Part shown: positions 1 to 10,362 of the stretch, piece after piece | Position numbering within the stretch: position 1 is the stretch's first letter | Layout: each line of letters starts with the position of its first letter | Source of the DNA: Arenibacter sp041392165 | GTDB taxonomy: Bacteria > Bacteroidota > Bacteroidia > Flavobacteriales > Flavobacteriaceae | DNA length: 64,000 nt | NCBI GenBank assembly: GCA_041392165.1 | Contig: JAWKMN010000003.1 | Span: 248,001 to 312,000 of the forward strand | Reading direction: 5' to 3' | The notes under the pieces: generated by a model | Seen by the model: the letters and a program-made list of their open reading frames with translations, nothing else | Told to the model about the DNA's origin: nothing | Database searches by the model: none | Made by a program: the position numbers and the translations under genes

Positions 1-2
1 TT

Positions 3-2093
3 GGATTTAAACAGAACATTCGTGCCCTATTAAGTGTTGGGGTTTATTTATGTTTTGTGCTAATTGTTTGTGGCCAGGACCATAAACACATGCATCATGA
101 TTTGGGAGATGAGGAGGCAAAATATTATAGAATTGCTACAGTTGCAATTCCTGACAGTATTAAACTTGAGGTTAGTGGGATGGCAGAATTGCCAGATCAA
201 AGGTTGGCGGTTTCTACCAGAATGGGTGAGCTCTGGATAATAGGGAATGCGGCAATGGAAAATGGTTCCAAGCCCATTTTTAAATTGTTTGCAAGTGGGT
301 TGCATACTCCATTGGGTCTGGCATATAGGGATAATGCCTTTTATGTTGCCCAAAGAGCGGAGCTTACGAAGATAACCGACACAGACGGTGATGATATAGG
401 GGATGATTTTGAGACTATTACCACTTGGCCTTTATCCGGAAATTATTGTGAGTATAACCATGGGCCCATTCTGCCTCCTGATGGCAATTTCTATATAAAT
501 TTTAACTTGGGGGATAATGGCATGGGTGCCAATAGCGAACCATTTTATGGTGAAATGGGAAGTCATGCAGCTTGGCGTGGCTGGATGGTTCAAATTACCC
601 CTGAAGGCAAATTAAATCCTTTTGCGGCAGGACTTAGGTCGCCGGCCGGAATTGGGGTAAATTCCGATGGCGACGTATTTTATACTGAAAATCAAGGAGG
701 ATGGGTTGGCACAGGGTATCTTTCCCATGTTGAAAAGGGCGATTTCTTTGGTCATCCATCCAGTTTAAAATCGGCTAACCTTCCCGGTTCCACTATAAAA
801 ATTGATACTTCCCAAGTACCCCGCGATAAACCATTACTTCACGAAATGGTAGATAGGTTGCCCGGGTTTAAAATGCCATCGGTTAGATTTCCACATGGAA
901 TTTTAGGAACATCACTAACCGGTTTTGTACCTGATACTACCAATGGAAGGTTTGGACCCTTTACCGATCAACTCTTTGTTGGGGATGAAGGCCAGGCCAA
1001 TATTATGCGTGTATTTCTTGAGAAGGTCAATGGGGCATACCAAGGGGCCGTATTTCCATTTAAGAAGGGATTTGAATCGGGGATTTTACGAATGAATTGG
1101 GCCTCGGATAATTCTATTTATGTGGGGATGTCAGACAGAGGTTGGCATTCATCCGGGCCCAAAAGATATGGACTGCAAAGATTGGTTTGGACAGGAGAAA
1201 TACCATTTGAAATCAAAACAATAAAGGCACAATCCGACGGCTTTGAATTGGAGTTTACCATGCCCATTAACAATAAAACCGCTATTGATCCCAATAATTA
1301 CCAAATAACCAGCTTCGACTATGCCTATCAGCAAAAATATGGCAGTGATCTGTATGAAAAAAAAGAGGGAAAAATAAAAGCGATCAAAATCTCCAATAAC
1401 GGTAAAAACGTGAGATTTATTTTGGACGAACTAAGAAAAGGGTTCATTTATGAGATAAAATGCAGCGGAATTAGATCCGCCCAAGGGGATCCATTATTAC
1501 ATGATTTTGGCTTTTATAGCTTAAACAACGTGCCAATTGGAAATCCTTTGACCCTTGATGATTCGGTCATTCAATTCCATGAGAAGAAGAAGGAAGAAAA
1601 TATTGTAAAAAAAACACCCAAAAGACAGGTTGACAAACAAATAAATAATCAAAGCCTATTGCCAAAAAAATCTTCGTTAAAGAAGAATCAAAATTCCGTT
1701 CCGGCCGATTGGGTTAAAGGACCTGATATGACTATAACCATAGGAGTGAAACCTGGTTTAAAGTATGATTTGGAGAGCTTTACGATTAAGCCCAATGCCA
1801 AGGTAAAGCTGGAATTGGTAAATACGGATGACATGCAACATAATTTGGTTGGTACACTTCCGAAATCGGCGGATAAAGTAGGAAAAACGGCATTAAGCCT
1901 TGGTATCGATGGAACAGCAAAGAACTGGGTGCCCGATTTAAAGGAAATTTTGTTTCATACAAAAATTGTTCAACCTGGTGCCACTGAAGTTATCTATTTC
2001 GTTGCTCCGTCTACCGAAGGGGATTATGAATATGTGTGTACCTACCCTGGCCATTATATGAGTATGAGGGGAACAATGAAAGTCTACAAATAA
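3..2093 (+). CDS. Beta-propeller / cupredoxin fusion lipoprotein (5' partial)
   Basis: The reading frame is open from the left edge, so the true start is outside the window; a GTG at 57 is only an internal candidate. Residues encoded just upstream of and at 57 form a hydrophobic stretch ending in LIVC-GQD, a probable lipoprotein signal. Numbered from the GTG (678 residues), about 30-390 resemble soluble sugar (sorbosone-type) dehydrogenase beta-propellers, with blade motifs such as GLAYRDNAFYVAQ and SPAGIGVNSDGDVFY. A middle linker about 510-545 is Lys-rich. The last 130 residues are a blue-copper domain: His in DMQHNLV, then C661-x4-H666-x3-M670, the azurin-like ligand spacing. The probable role is a cell-surface or periplasmic oxidoreductase passing electrons from an oxidised sugar to a copper centre. 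Substrate is unknown. It is followed by an MFS transporter and isomerase on the same strand. Confidence 0.8.
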   Translation, partial: GFKQNIRALLSVGVYLCFVLIVCGQDHKHMHHDLGDEEAKYYRIATVAIPDSIKLEVSGMAELPDQRLAVSTRMGELWIIGNAAMENGSKPIFKLFASGLHTPLGLAYRDNAFYVAQRAELTKITDTDGDDIGDDFETITTWPLSGNYCEYNHGPILPPDGNFYINFNLGDNGMGANSEPFYGEMGSHAAWRGWMVQITPEGKLNPFAAGLRSPAGIGVNSDGDVFYTENQGGWVGTGYLSHVEKGDFFGHPSSLKSANLPGSTIKIDTSQVPRDKPLLHEMVDRLPGFKMPSVRFPHGILGTSLTGFVPDTTNGRFGPFTDQLFVGDEGQANIMRVFLEKVNGAYQGAVFPFKKGFESGILRMNWASDNSIYVGMSDRGWHSSGPKRYGLQRLVWTGEIPFEIKTIKAQSDGFELEFTMPINNKTAIDPNNYQITSFDYAYQQKYGSDLYEKKEGKIKAIKISNNGKNVRFILDELRKGFIYEIKCSGIRSAQGDPLLHDFGFYSLNNVPIGNPLTLDDSVIQFHEKKKEENIVKKTPKRQVDKQINNQSLLPKKSSLKKNQNSVPADWVKGPDMTITIGVKPGLKYDLESFTIKPNAKVKLELVNTDDMQHNLVGTLPKSADKVGKTALSLGIDGTAKNWVPDLKEILFHTKIVQPGATEVIYFVAPSTEGDYEYVCTYPGHYMSMRGTMKVYK

Positions 2094-2144
2094 TCCACAA
2101 GTCAATAATAAATTATATTAATCCAAGCTTTTTAGATTTTGGTA

Positions 2145-3416
2145 ATGGACGAATATGCACTAAATAAACCAAGATTGTTTACAGCTGCTAGTGTCGCTTT
2201 GGTTGTAACAGCAATGACATTTGCCATTAGGGCCAATTTATTGGGACCATTGGGCGAGGAGTTTGGACTGTCCCTTGCCGAGATAGGTGAGATTGCTTCT
2301 GCCGCATTTTGGGGCTTTACAGTGTCCATGCTTATAGGAGGTGCCATTTGTGATCTGGTAGGAATTCGTTTGATGTATTGGATAGCATTTTTAAGTCATA
2401 TTCTGGGGTTGATACTTACCATCCTATCCGTAGGTTATTGGTCCTTATTTCTGTCCACCTTGTTGGTAGGATTGGCCAACGGTTTTATAGAATCTGCAAG
2501 TTATACCATGGTAAGTAGTATGTATACCGGTGAAAAAGCGAAAAAGATAAACGATTGGCATATATGGTTTCCGATGGGGATAGTTATAGGTGGTGTAATA
2601 GCTTATGGCTGTACGCTTTTGGACTATGGATGGAAAATTCAAATGGCAGTAATGATTCCTCCTACAATAGCATATGGCCTTATGTTCTTTGGTCAAAAGT
2701 TTCCAAAATCCGAGCGGGTAACCATGGGAGTTAGTACTTCAGAGATGGTAAGGGCATGTTTTGGGCCGTTATTTATTTTTATGGTGTTTTGTATGTTACT
2801 TACAGGAGCGACCGAATTGGGAACAAATCAATGGATCGCCGAACTGTTGTCCGCTGTTGGAGTGCCCTCAATTTTACTATTGGTATTCATTAACGGTATT
2901 ATGGCCATTGGCAGATACAATGCCTGGGCTATTTTAAAGAGAACTTCGAGTACCGGGTTGTTATTTCTTTCAGCCATTTTTTCTTTTGTTGGACTTCAGT
3001 GGCTGGGTCTTTCCCAGGGGTATGTTTCATTTCTTGCAGCAGGTGTATTTGCGGTTGGAATATGCTTTTTTTGGCCTACAATGATTGGATTTGTCTCGGA
3101 GAATATTCCAAAATCAGGACCATTGGGCCTATCCATTATGGGGTCTGTTGGATTACTTTCCACTGCCTTGATCATGCCCATATTTGGACGGGTCTATGAA
3201 GCACAATTATCAAGTGCGATACCGCAAGGGGTAGATTATCAAGATCTATTAAAATCTGAAGTTGGGAGTTACAATCATGCTATTTTAAATGAAGCAAAAG
3301 TAATAGCGGGATCGGATACCCTAATGTACGCATCAATTCTACCTGCAATTCTAATTCTGGCTTTTGGCATATTGTTTTTCATGAGGAAAAAACATCAAGC
3401 AATGGCACCAAAATAG
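2145..3416 (+). CDS. MFS transporter
   Basis: About 423 residues, almost entirely hydrophobic with roughly twelve membrane segments, typical of the major facilitator superfamily. A motif-A-like loop GGAICDLVGIR lies between segments 2 and 3 near residue 65, and the N-terminal half carries the usual Gly-rich helices. I chose the ATG at 2145; a TTG six bases upstream is possible but less likely. It lies 51 bp after the beta-propeller gene and before a sugar isomerase, so the likely cargo is a mono- or oligosaccharide or sugar acid handled by this locus. Substrate cannot be read from sequence. The protein ends in a short basic tail (RKKHQAMAPK), expected on the cytoplasmic side. Confidence 0.85.
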   Translation: MDEYALNKPRLFTAASVALVVTAMTFAIRANLLGPLGEEFGLSLAEIGEIASAAFWGFTVSMLIGGAICDLVGIRLMYWIAFLSHILGLILTILSVGYWSLFLSTLLVGLANGFIESASYTMVSSMYTGEKAKKINDWHIWFPMGIVIGGVIAYGCTLLDYGWKIQMAVMIPPTIAYGLMFFGQKFPKSERVTMGVSTSEMVRACFGPLFIFMVFCMLLTGATELGTNQWIAELLSAVGVPSILLLVFINGIMAIGRYNAWAILKRTSSTGLLFLSAIFSFVGLQWLGLSQGYVSFLAAGVFAVGICFFWPTMIGFVSENIPKSGPLGLSIMGSVGLLSTALIMPIFGRVYEAQLSSAIPQGVDYQDLLKSEVGSYNHAILNEAKVIAGSDTLMYASILPAILILAFGILFFMRKKHQAMAPK

Positions 3417-3480
3417 GTCTGAGCCAGTAAATGGGATATTTACATCAACAAGAATAATTAATTAAAAATCAATATAAATA

Positions 3481-4329
3481 ATGGCAAAATTTAGAATTAG
3501 TTTAAATATGGAGTACTGCCGAAGTGCTGATAAAAGTTTTAGGGAAGGGGTTAAAATAGCCGCCGAACTAGGGTATAAGTACATTGAGCCTATGGTCCAT
3601 ACCGGATGGGGCCTTTTAAGTGAGGTAGACTATTTTCATTCCTTTTCCATGGAGGAGGATACACTACTTATGAAAGAGATATGTGATTCCCATGGTATCA
3701 AAGTAAGTAGTATAAGTGGGCATAGCCCATTAATGAAACCGGAGGCAGCAGTATCAAGACTTACGCGGGCCATTATTTTGGCCGATGCCTGCGGAGCCCG
3801 GTTCGTCAATAGTGATGAAATGATCAAGGATGATTGGATGGATGATAAGTTGGCCTTTGAGGCCATGAATTATACGTTGACAAAGGCAGAAATGGTTGCA
3901 AGAAGACATAAAGTCTACTTATGTATAGAACCGCACGGAATTTACACTAAAACTGCGGAGGGGTTGATGCAGATCGTCAACTTAGTGAAATCGCCATGGA
4001 TCCAGGTTAACTGGGACACCGGAAACTCTTATTTGGCAGGTGTTGAAGACCCCTATGACGGGCTTATGCACGTCCGGGACAGCGTTTACCACATCCACGC
4101 CAAAGATATAAGTATGGAGCAAAGCGAGATGGAAAGAGGCAGTGTTACAGGTACGCCTGTTGGGTGTGCATGTGGAGAAGGTATGGTGAATTGGGATAAG
4201 GTATTTGAAATACTGGAACCAATTGACAGGGAAATATTTCTGAGTGTGGAATGTGGAAAGATCGATGAAGCCGAAAGAAGCATAAAGTTCTTGGAAAAGG
4301 TGCTGGGCAATAGACTTATTAAAGAATAA
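3481..4329 (+). CDS. Sugar phosphate isomerase/epimerase family protein (TIM barrel)
   Basis: 282 residues, the normal size for the AP-endonuclease-2-like xylose isomerase TIM-barrel family. The four metal ligands of the family are all recognisable: E150 in CIEPHG, D179 in NWDTGN, H206 in HIHAKD and E257 in SVECGK, so a divalent-metal isomerase or epimerase is likely active. There is no signal peptide, so it is cytoplasmic. It ends 5 bp before the DUF6807 gene and follows the MFS gene by 64 bp, which fits one transcript. It probably interconverts the keto- or epimeric form of the sugar brought in by the neighbouring transporter; the exact substrate is not deducible. Confidence 0.85.
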   Translation: MAKFRISLNMEYCRSADKSFREGVKIAAELGYKYIEPMVHTGWGLLSEVDYFHSFSMEEDTLLMKEICDSHGIKVSSISGHSPLMKPEAAVSRLTRAIILADACGARFVNSDEMIKDDWMDDKLAFEAMNYTLTKAEMVARRHKVYLCIEPHGIYTKTAEGLMQIVNLVKSPWIQVNWDTGNSYLAGVEDPYDGLMHVRDSVYHIHAKDISMEQSEMERGSVTGTPVGCACGEGMVNWDKVFEILEPIDREIFLSVECGKIDEAERSIKFLEKVLGNRLIKE

Positions 4330-4334
4330 TACTT

Positions 4335-5300
4335 ATGAAACTTTATAGCTACTTCTTTCTATTGGGGATACTATCGGTTTTGGGTTCGTGTGGTTTTGGT
4401 TCTACAGGTTCCGATTCCAATAAGCATGACCAGACCGGTTGGCAATGGCAAGAAACGGATAAATCCCTTGCTGTGGTAAATAGAGAAAATAGGGTGGTGT
4501 GGAAATTAAATTTCGATACAGGGCAGGACAAACCTTATTTTCATCCATTGCGAACTCCTAAAGGACATAACCTAACATTGGAAAGGCCAAAGGACCATCC
4601 TTGGCATAGGGGGCTATGGTTTTCCTGGAAGGATATCAATGGTGTTAACTATTGGGAAGAAGATCCTGATAAAGGAGTGGCTGAAGGTAGAAGTGTTATT
4701 AAATCTGTAAATATTGAAAAACATAAAAACTTCTCGGCCAAGATTACTTTACATATTTCGTATGAGGAGAAGGGAATACCGCAAATAGAAGAAAAACGGG
4801 TTGTTGAGATTGGTTCTCCACAGGATAGGGGGGAGTATACCATTCAATTTCATCAAAGATTTGAAATTTTGGAGGATATACGCCTTTACCTTGAGAAACC
4901 TGCAAAGCATGGCGGTGTAGAGTGGGGTGGATATGCCGGTCTATCGTTTAGAGCCTCTGATTCCCTGGTAGAGCACCGGTTTACTACATCCTCAGGATGG
5001 GTCAATAGCGATAATATTACTGGTTACGGAGAAAAGGAACATTGGATGGATTTGACGGCGAGAGTAATGGGATCGGAAGAATATATAGGGTTGACCATTT
5101 TTGATTCTCCGGACAATCCTAGATTTCCGTCTCCCTATTACGTTTGGTTTGCAAAGGGGGAGCATGCATTTTTTACACCTTCAATTTTGTTCGATGGACC
5201 GATGGATTTTAAGAAAGGGGAATCATTGTTACTGAATTATTTGGTTTTGATCCATGATGGAAAAAGATCCAATAAACAATTAAGTCAATTTGCCAAATAA
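4335..5300 (+). CDS. DUF6807 (PmoA-like) lipoprotein
   Basis: 321 residues. The start gives a clear lipoprotein signal peptide with lipobox LGSC and lipidated Cys19. The family signature is intact: HPLRTPKG around 70-77 and DHPWHRGLW at 87-95, followed by GVNYWEE. Proteins of this type are often called methane oxygenase PmoA family, but the name is misleading; they are beta-rich exported proteins of carbohydrate loci in Bacteroidota and Planctomycetota with no settled activity. The conserved His/Asp/Trp cluster suggests a carbohydrate-binding or catalytic pocket. It starts 5 bp after the isomerase stop and lies upstream of susC, so it is part of the same sugar-use operon. Confidence 0.8.
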   Translation: MKLYSYFFLLGILSVLGSCGFGSTGSDSNKHDQTGWQWQETDKSLAVVNRENRVVWKLNFDTGQDKPYFHPLRTPKGHNLTLERPKDHPWHRGLWFSWKDINGVNYWEEDPDKGVAEGRSVIKSVNIEKHKNFSAKITLHISYEEKGIPQIEEKRVVEIGSPQDRGEYTIQFHQRFEILEDIRLYLEKPAKHGGVEWGGYAGLSFRASDSLVEHRFTTSSGWVNSDNITGYGEKEHWMDLTARVMGSEEYIGLTIFDSPDNPRFPSPYYVWFAKGEHAFFTPSILFDGPMDFKKGESLLLNYLVLIHDGKRSNKQLSQFAK

Positions 5301-5379
5301 ATTCGGAAAACCTCAAGGCAGCCATATAATAATTTGGAGAATAAATAATCACTAGATAACCTTTAAACAATATGAACTT

Positions 5380-8300
5380 ATGGAAAAACTTCGAAAATGT
5401 CATGTCACGGATATGACCAAAATTAAATTGAACTTAAAACTGACCCTTATTTTGGTTGTTTTTAGTTTATACGCAGGTATGGCCCATCCCAAGTTGGATA
5501 ATGGGAATATGAAAAATAAATTGACAGAAAAAACCAATGTATTCGAAACACTTAAAACTCAAAATATAATTACCGGTACCGTAATTGATGAAAGTGGAAA
5601 CCCCTTAGCGGGAGCATCAGTTGTAGTAAAGGGCACTATACAAGGGGTTCAGACAGATTTTGATGGAAAATTCACCTTGAGCTATGAGGGGGGTGCAACC
5701 ATTTTAGTGGTGTCCTATATCGGATATGGTACCAAGGAAATAACTGTTGATAACGCTGCGGAGATGAACATTCAGCTAATGCCAGAGGCATCTTCGTTGG
5801 ATGAAGTGGTAGTTGTGGGTTATGGCACCTCGAAAAAAAGTGAGATTACCGGTTCTGTGGGTATGATTACCAGTGATGATATAGCTCAGCAGCCTAGTGT
5901 TAATCCACTTCAGAACCTTAGAGGCAAAATTGCTGGTGTAACCGTTTTTTCAAATTCCGGTGCTCCCGGGGGAAACAATAAAGTTTTGATCAGGGGACAG
6001 GGGACCATCAATGCCTCAACGCAGCCATTGTACGTTGTGGATGGGGTTCAAACCGACAATATTGATTATTTAAACCCAAGCGATATTGTTAGTATGGAAG
6101 TTTTAAAAGACGCTTCTTCCGCGGCCATTTATGGGGCACGCGGGGCAAACGGGGTAGTATTGATAACCACTCAGGGAGGATTGGAAGGCAAAGGTCTGAT
6201 TGTAGAGTATAAATCCAATTTAAGTGTTGGCCGGTTGGCCAAAAAAAGAAATTCCAAGTATAGGGCTATGAATTCATCGGAATTTATGGATGTTCAGCGA
6301 ATTGCTGTTGAGAATGCTCCCTATTTCAGGGACTATGCCCCTGGAGAAGAGCCCACCTTGGTATTGAATAACGATCTTCTCTTTGATAGCAATGGTAACC
6401 CTCTATATGATACCGATTGGGAAAAAGAGGTGACTAGAACAGCCTTTTCCCAAGACCATCATATTAGTATTCGTTCCGGTAGTGAGAATTCTTCAACAGG
6501 TCTTTTTCTAAACTATACCGATCAGAATGGTATCATTCTTAACTCATATTTGAAAAGGGCCGATATGAAAATATCGTATGATGTTGATCTGAACGATTGG
6601 CTTTCATCAGGATTGATACTTCGTTTAAACCATGTTTGGGAGAATGTTCCTGAGGTTGAGGGTAGTGGTGTTGCGGCCATATCCCGAGCCATACACGAAT
6701 TCCCATCTATTTTTCCAATTAGATGGCCTGATGGCACCTATTCAAACTCGACCCAGACCCAGGGTACAAGCCTAATATTGGAAGGGGCGCCCAACCCTGT
6801 TTCCGTTCTTAATGAGGTAGAAAACCTGAACAATAGGACTAATATCAATGGGAATATCTATGTTGATTTAAAAATTACCCCGGAATTATCGTTCAGATCA
6901 CAATTCGGACTGGTCAATAGGGGTCTAAAAAACAGGTATTATGGCCCAACCAACATATTAACTATGGGCTTTCCGGACGGAAGGGCGTCCATTACGAATT
7001 TGAATTCTACGTTTTGGCAGAACGAAAACTTTTTAACCTATGACAAAAAATTCGAATCTGGAAATTTTAAAGCCATGTTAGGTGCCAGTTGGCAAGAATT
7101 TACCCAAGATGAAAGTACCTCCTCAGTAACAGGGTTTAAAAACAATTTTTTTAAGTACAACAACTTAGGTGTTGCAGAAATTACAAATCCGGCACAGTCA
7201 GACTATACGGATTGGTCCATGAATTCTTATTTTTTTAGGGGTAATTATACTCATAATGGCAAATATACGGCGACTATTACCGGTAGGATGGATGGTTCTT
7301 CTAGGTTTGGGAATAATAATAAATATGCTTTCTTTCCTTCGGGAGGGGTGTCATGGTTCGTTTCCGAAGAGGACTTCATGTCTGAGGTTAAGGCAGTGAA
7401 TATGTTACGACTTAGGGCCTCATATGGTGTTACCGGAAATACTGAAATAGGGTCTTACAATTCTTTGGCTACTATAAGCTCAGGTACTAATTTAATAGGT
7501 GGAGAATTAAGGTCTACCAGCGAAGTTACCAGACTGGCCAACCCTGATCTTAAATGGGAAAGAAGTAGCCAGATAAATGTAGGTTTTAATTTAAGGGCAT
7601 TTAATGATGTATTATCTGTTGAAGCAGATTACTACTATAAATTGACTACAGATTTATTATTGGATCGCCCAATACCTTCAACTACCGGTTTTACATCGAT
7701 TACGGATAATATAGGAGAAGTTTCAAATAGAGGGGTTGATTTATTGATTACCACAAGAAATTTGGAAACCCCTAAATTTTCATGGAACACTTCTTTTTCT
7801 GTAAATTATAATAAAAATAGGGTGGAAGCCTTAGGAGAGAACGATGAAGATATTTTTCCCGGTCCATTTTGGGTCGGTGGAAGTCAAACTGTATTAAGGG
7901 TAGGAGAGCCGGTTAGCTCATTTTGGGGCCAAGTGAGATTGGGGACCTATGGCACTGAGGAGGCAGATGAAGCAGCGGCTTTAGGTAAATTGCCCGGACA
8001 AATCAAGAGAAGTGATAATCAACAGATAATTGGAAAGGGATTACCCGACTATAGGGGTAGTTTGATCAACAAGTTTTCTTTTGGACGATTTGATGCCATC
8101 GTAGACATGCAGTTTTCCTACGGAGCGGACATATTGCAACAATTTGTTACAACTGCGGAAGATCGACAGGCATTGACGAATGGCTTTAAAACACAGCTTT
8201 ATGATAGCTGGACACCCAACAATCAAGACACTTCCGTTCCTATTATTCGGCATACTGTAATTTCTGGTCAGGACCTTGCTGTGGATAGCCATTGGGTAGC

Positions 8301-8559
8301 GGACGGATCATATCTCAGAGCCAATTTAATTTCTTTGGGGTACAACTTTAACAATAATGTACTGGATGCTTTGGGGTTAAAACACTTTAGAATGAATCTG
8401 AGTCTGGAAAACGCGTTTGTCATACAATCCAAAGATTTTAAAGGATATGACCCTGAATCAAATGGTCAGTGGGATAGTTCAAATTTTGGACAAAACATTT
8501 TCTTTTATTCTTATCCGAAGGCACGAACCTTAACCATGGGGCTTGCCGTGAAATTCTAA
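5380..8559 (+). CDS. SusC/RagA-family TonB-linked outer membrane protein
   Basis: Outer-membrane importer of the SusC type, 1059 residues from the ATG at 5380. A second ATG at 5413 (residue 12) would give a more ordinary signal peptide beginning MTKIKLNLKL, so the start is uncertain by 11 residues. Domains in order: signal peptide to about 36, carboxypeptidase-regulatory-like domain about 64-140 (ITGTVIDESGNPLAGASVVV), the conserved LDEVVVVGYGT junction near 140, plug about 150-265 (PLYVVDGV, AAIYGARGANGVVLITT), then the 22-strand barrel ending in a C-terminal aromatic (LAVKF). Paired with the SusD gene 14 bp downstream, it should import an oligosaccharide in a TonB-dependent manner. No defect is seen. 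Confidence 0.95.
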   Translation: MEKLRKCHVTDMTKIKLNLKLTLILVVFSLYAGMAHPKLDNGNMKNKLTEKTNVFETLKTQNIITGTVIDESGNPLAGASVVVKGTIQGVQTDFDGKFTLSYEGGATILVVSYIGYGTKEITVDNAAEMNIQLMPEASSLDEVVVVGYGTSKKSEITGSVGMITSDDIAQQPSVNPLQNLRGKIAGVTVFSNSGAPGGNNKVLIRGQGTINASTQPLYVVDGVQTDNIDYLNPSDIVSMEVLKDASSAAIYGARGANGVVLITTQGGLEGKGLIVEYKSNLSVGRLAKKRNSKYRAMNSSEFMDVQRIAVENAPYFRDYAPGEEPTLVLNNDLLFDSNGNPLYDTDWEKEVTRTAFSQDHHISIRSGSENSSTGLFLNYTDQNGIILNSYLKRADMKISYDVDLNDWLSSGLILRLNHVWENVPEVEGSGVAAISRAIHEFPSIFPIRWPDGTYSNSTQTQGTSLILEGAPNPVSVLNEVENLNNRTNINGNIYVDLKITPELSFRSQFGLVNRGLKNRYYGPTNILTMGFPDGRASITNLNSTFWQNENFLTYDKKFESGNFKAMLGASWQEFTQDESTSSVTGFKNNFFKYNNLGVAEITNPAQSDYTDWSMNSYFFRGNYTHNGKYTATITGRMDGSSRFGNNNKYAFFPSGGVSWFVSEEDFMSEVKAVNMLRLRASYGVTGNTEIGSYNSLATISSGTNLIGGELRSTSEVTRLANPDLKWERSSQINVGFNLRAFNDVLSVEADYYYKLTTDLLLDRPIPSTTGFTSITDNIGEVSNRGVDLLITTRNLETPKFSWNTSFSVNYNKNRVEALGENDEDIFPGPFWVGGSQTVLRVGEPVSSFWGQVRLGTYGTEEADEAAALGKLPGQIKRSDNQQIIGKGLPDYRGSLINKFSFGRFDAIVDMQFSYGADILQQFVTTAEDRQALTNGFKTQLYDSWTPNNQDTSVPIIRHTVISGQDLAVDSHWVADGSYLRANLISLGYNFNNNVLDALGLKHFRMNLSLENAFVIQSKDFKGYDPESNGQWDSSNFGQNIFFYSYPKARTLTMGLAVKF

Positions 8560-8573
8560 AAAAGACAATAATC

Positions 8574-10142
8574 ATGAAAAAAACAGCAATATTATTATCA
8601 TCGTTTTTGATTCTTCTAGTTTGTTCCTGTGATAAATTTCTAGAAGAGAATCCAAAAAACCAGATTTCTGTAGATCAATATTTTAATGAACCTGATGACG
8701 TTAGGTCCGTTGTCAATTCATTATACGGCATTGGTGCCTTACAACGCTATATTTCAGGTGATTTTCAAATTAATGCGATGTTGGGAGGTTATTTATCAGG
8801 GTTTTTTGAAAATGAACGTACCGAACGTCCAGGGCCTTTCGAAGCCAATAACTTGACATTGAACCCCAATAATATGGATGAGTATCTTTTTAATTATTGG
8901 AGGGATGCCTATGATGCCATTGCCAAGGCCAATACAGCTATAAAGTACATTCCTGATGTGCCTGGACTTGCCACCGAAGAAGCGAATCTTCTCCTGGCCG
9001 AGGCACGCTTTTTTAGGGCATTCAATTATTTTGCTTTGGTCAGGGACTTTGGCGATGTTCCCTTGGTAACTGAACCATCGGAGAACTTGGATAATATATA
9101 TGTGGCCCGAACCTCGTCCGATCTGGTATATGATTTTATAATCGAAGACCTTGAGTGGGCACTTGATAATGGCGGATTGTCCGATCTTCCATTTCATTCA
9201 AATGGCTATCGAATTACCGAAGGTGCTGTGGCGGTTACCTTAGCTAACGTACAACTGCAAAAGGCCGGTTATCCAATTCAAGGGGGGGCTGAAAGTTACG
9301 CCAAAGCAGCCGATGCGGCCAAGCTGATTATTACCAGTGGGAATTATTCATTGATCCCCAATGGGAATGTCCCGGAAGAAAGTGCGTTTAACGTAATGCA
9401 TAATTCGGAAACCGAAAATGAGTATATATTTTCCATTGAAGCCGATGAACAGTATAGAAGGACAGGTTATTATCAGCTTACGTTGCCCAAGTATGCCGCA
9501 GTGCCCGATGTAATTCCAGGTGATGTTTGGATCGTTTATCGACCATTGGATGAATATTTAAGGGTGTATGATCCCAATTTGGATATTAGGATACAGAATC
9601 GTCAGATTTGGCATAACTCAATAGAGCGTAATGGAGAAGTGTATGATTTTAATGGTAACTGGGCTCCTTATACTTGGTATGATGAAGTTGCTTTGTTCGA
9701 AACCGGCAGGGGGGGCAAAAATATAAACATCAATCTTTATTCGGAAGTACTCCTGATTGCTGCTGAAGGAATAGCACAATCGGAAGGGGTAACAAGTGAA
9801 GCGGTTGGATACCTTGCCGATGTGAGAAGCCGTGCGTACTGGCAATCGGATAGAAATCAAATTGAATCTGAATTGGCAGCACTTACAAAGGAGCAATTTG
9901 TGGAAGAAGTATGGAAAGAAAGGCTTAGGGAGCTGCCCTTGATTTTTAAAACTTGGTCGGACATTCAAAGAACAAGATTATATCCTGTTACTTCGGATAC
10001 CAACCCAGGGGAGGTGGATTTTGTTGATGTGGTTGGTTCGGAAAATCCGTATGGCGCTATTTTTCAGGAAAAACATTTATTACTTCCAATAGCGACAAGG
10101 GTAAAGGACAGAAACCCAGAAATTACGGGAAATGGTTATTAG
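8574..10142 (+). CDS. SusD/RagB-family nutrient-binding lipoprotein
   Basis: 522 residues with a lipoprotein signal (LVCSC, lipidated Cys19) followed by the usual DKFLEENPKNQIS start of SusD proteins. The alpha-helical TPR-like scaffold shows in EANLLLAEARFFRAFNYFALVRDFGDVPL near 140-165, and the C-terminal WKERLRELPLIFKTWSDIQR segment near 445 is also typical. It forms the lid over the SusC barrel encoded 14 bp upstream and captures the glycan at the cell surface. It is the last gene of this plus-strand locus; a terminator-like hairpin starts 50 bp after its stop. Confidence 0.93.
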   Translation: MKKTAILLSSFLILLVCSCDKFLEENPKNQISVDQYFNEPDDVRSVVNSLYGIGALQRYISGDFQINAMLGGYLSGFFENERTERPGPFEANNLTLNPNNMDEYLFNYWRDAYDAIAKANTAIKYIPDVPGLATEEANLLLAEARFFRAFNYFALVRDFGDVPLVTEPSENLDNIYVARTSSDLVYDFIIEDLEWALDNGGLSDLPFHSNGYRITEGAVAVTLANVQLQKAGYPIQGGAESYAKAADAAKLIITSGNYSLIPNGNVPEESAFNVMHNSETENEYIFSIEADEQYRRTGYYQLTLPKYAAVPDVIPGDVWIVYRPLDEYLRVYDPNLDIRIQNRQIWHNSIERNGEVYDFNGNWAPYTWYDEVALFETGRGGKNININLYSEVLLIAAEGIAQSEGVTSEAVGYLADVRSRAYWQSDRNQIESELAALTKEQFVEEVWKERLRELPLIFKTWSDIQRTRLYPVTSDTNPGEVDFVDVVGSENPYGAIFQEKHLLLPIATRVKDRNPEITGNGY

Positions 10143-10191
10143 TCCGAGTTAGAATTTATAATAGTTAGTTAATTAGTTGAGTTAGTTTAAG

Positions 10192-10226
10192 AACCGGTGT
10201 TAAAATGGCATCGGTTTTTATTTTGG
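10192..10226 (+). terminator. Rho-independent terminator after the first susCD pair
   Basis: An 8-bp stem AACCGGTG / CATCGGTT (one G-U pair) with a 9-nt loop is followed directly by a T-rich run (TTTTTATTTT). It lies 50 bp downstream of the SusD stop codon and marks the end of the plus-strand operon. Confidence 0.7.
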
Positions 10227-10362
10227 TATGCTTCTTATGGAAATTTAATTCTATCATAGATATGGTATCCCCATTAAAATTATACCCTTGAAAGATATCC
10301 AATCCACCATCCGCCCGTTTGTAGATGAGCTTCTCCCCACTACAACAGTGGGCAAAGACTAA

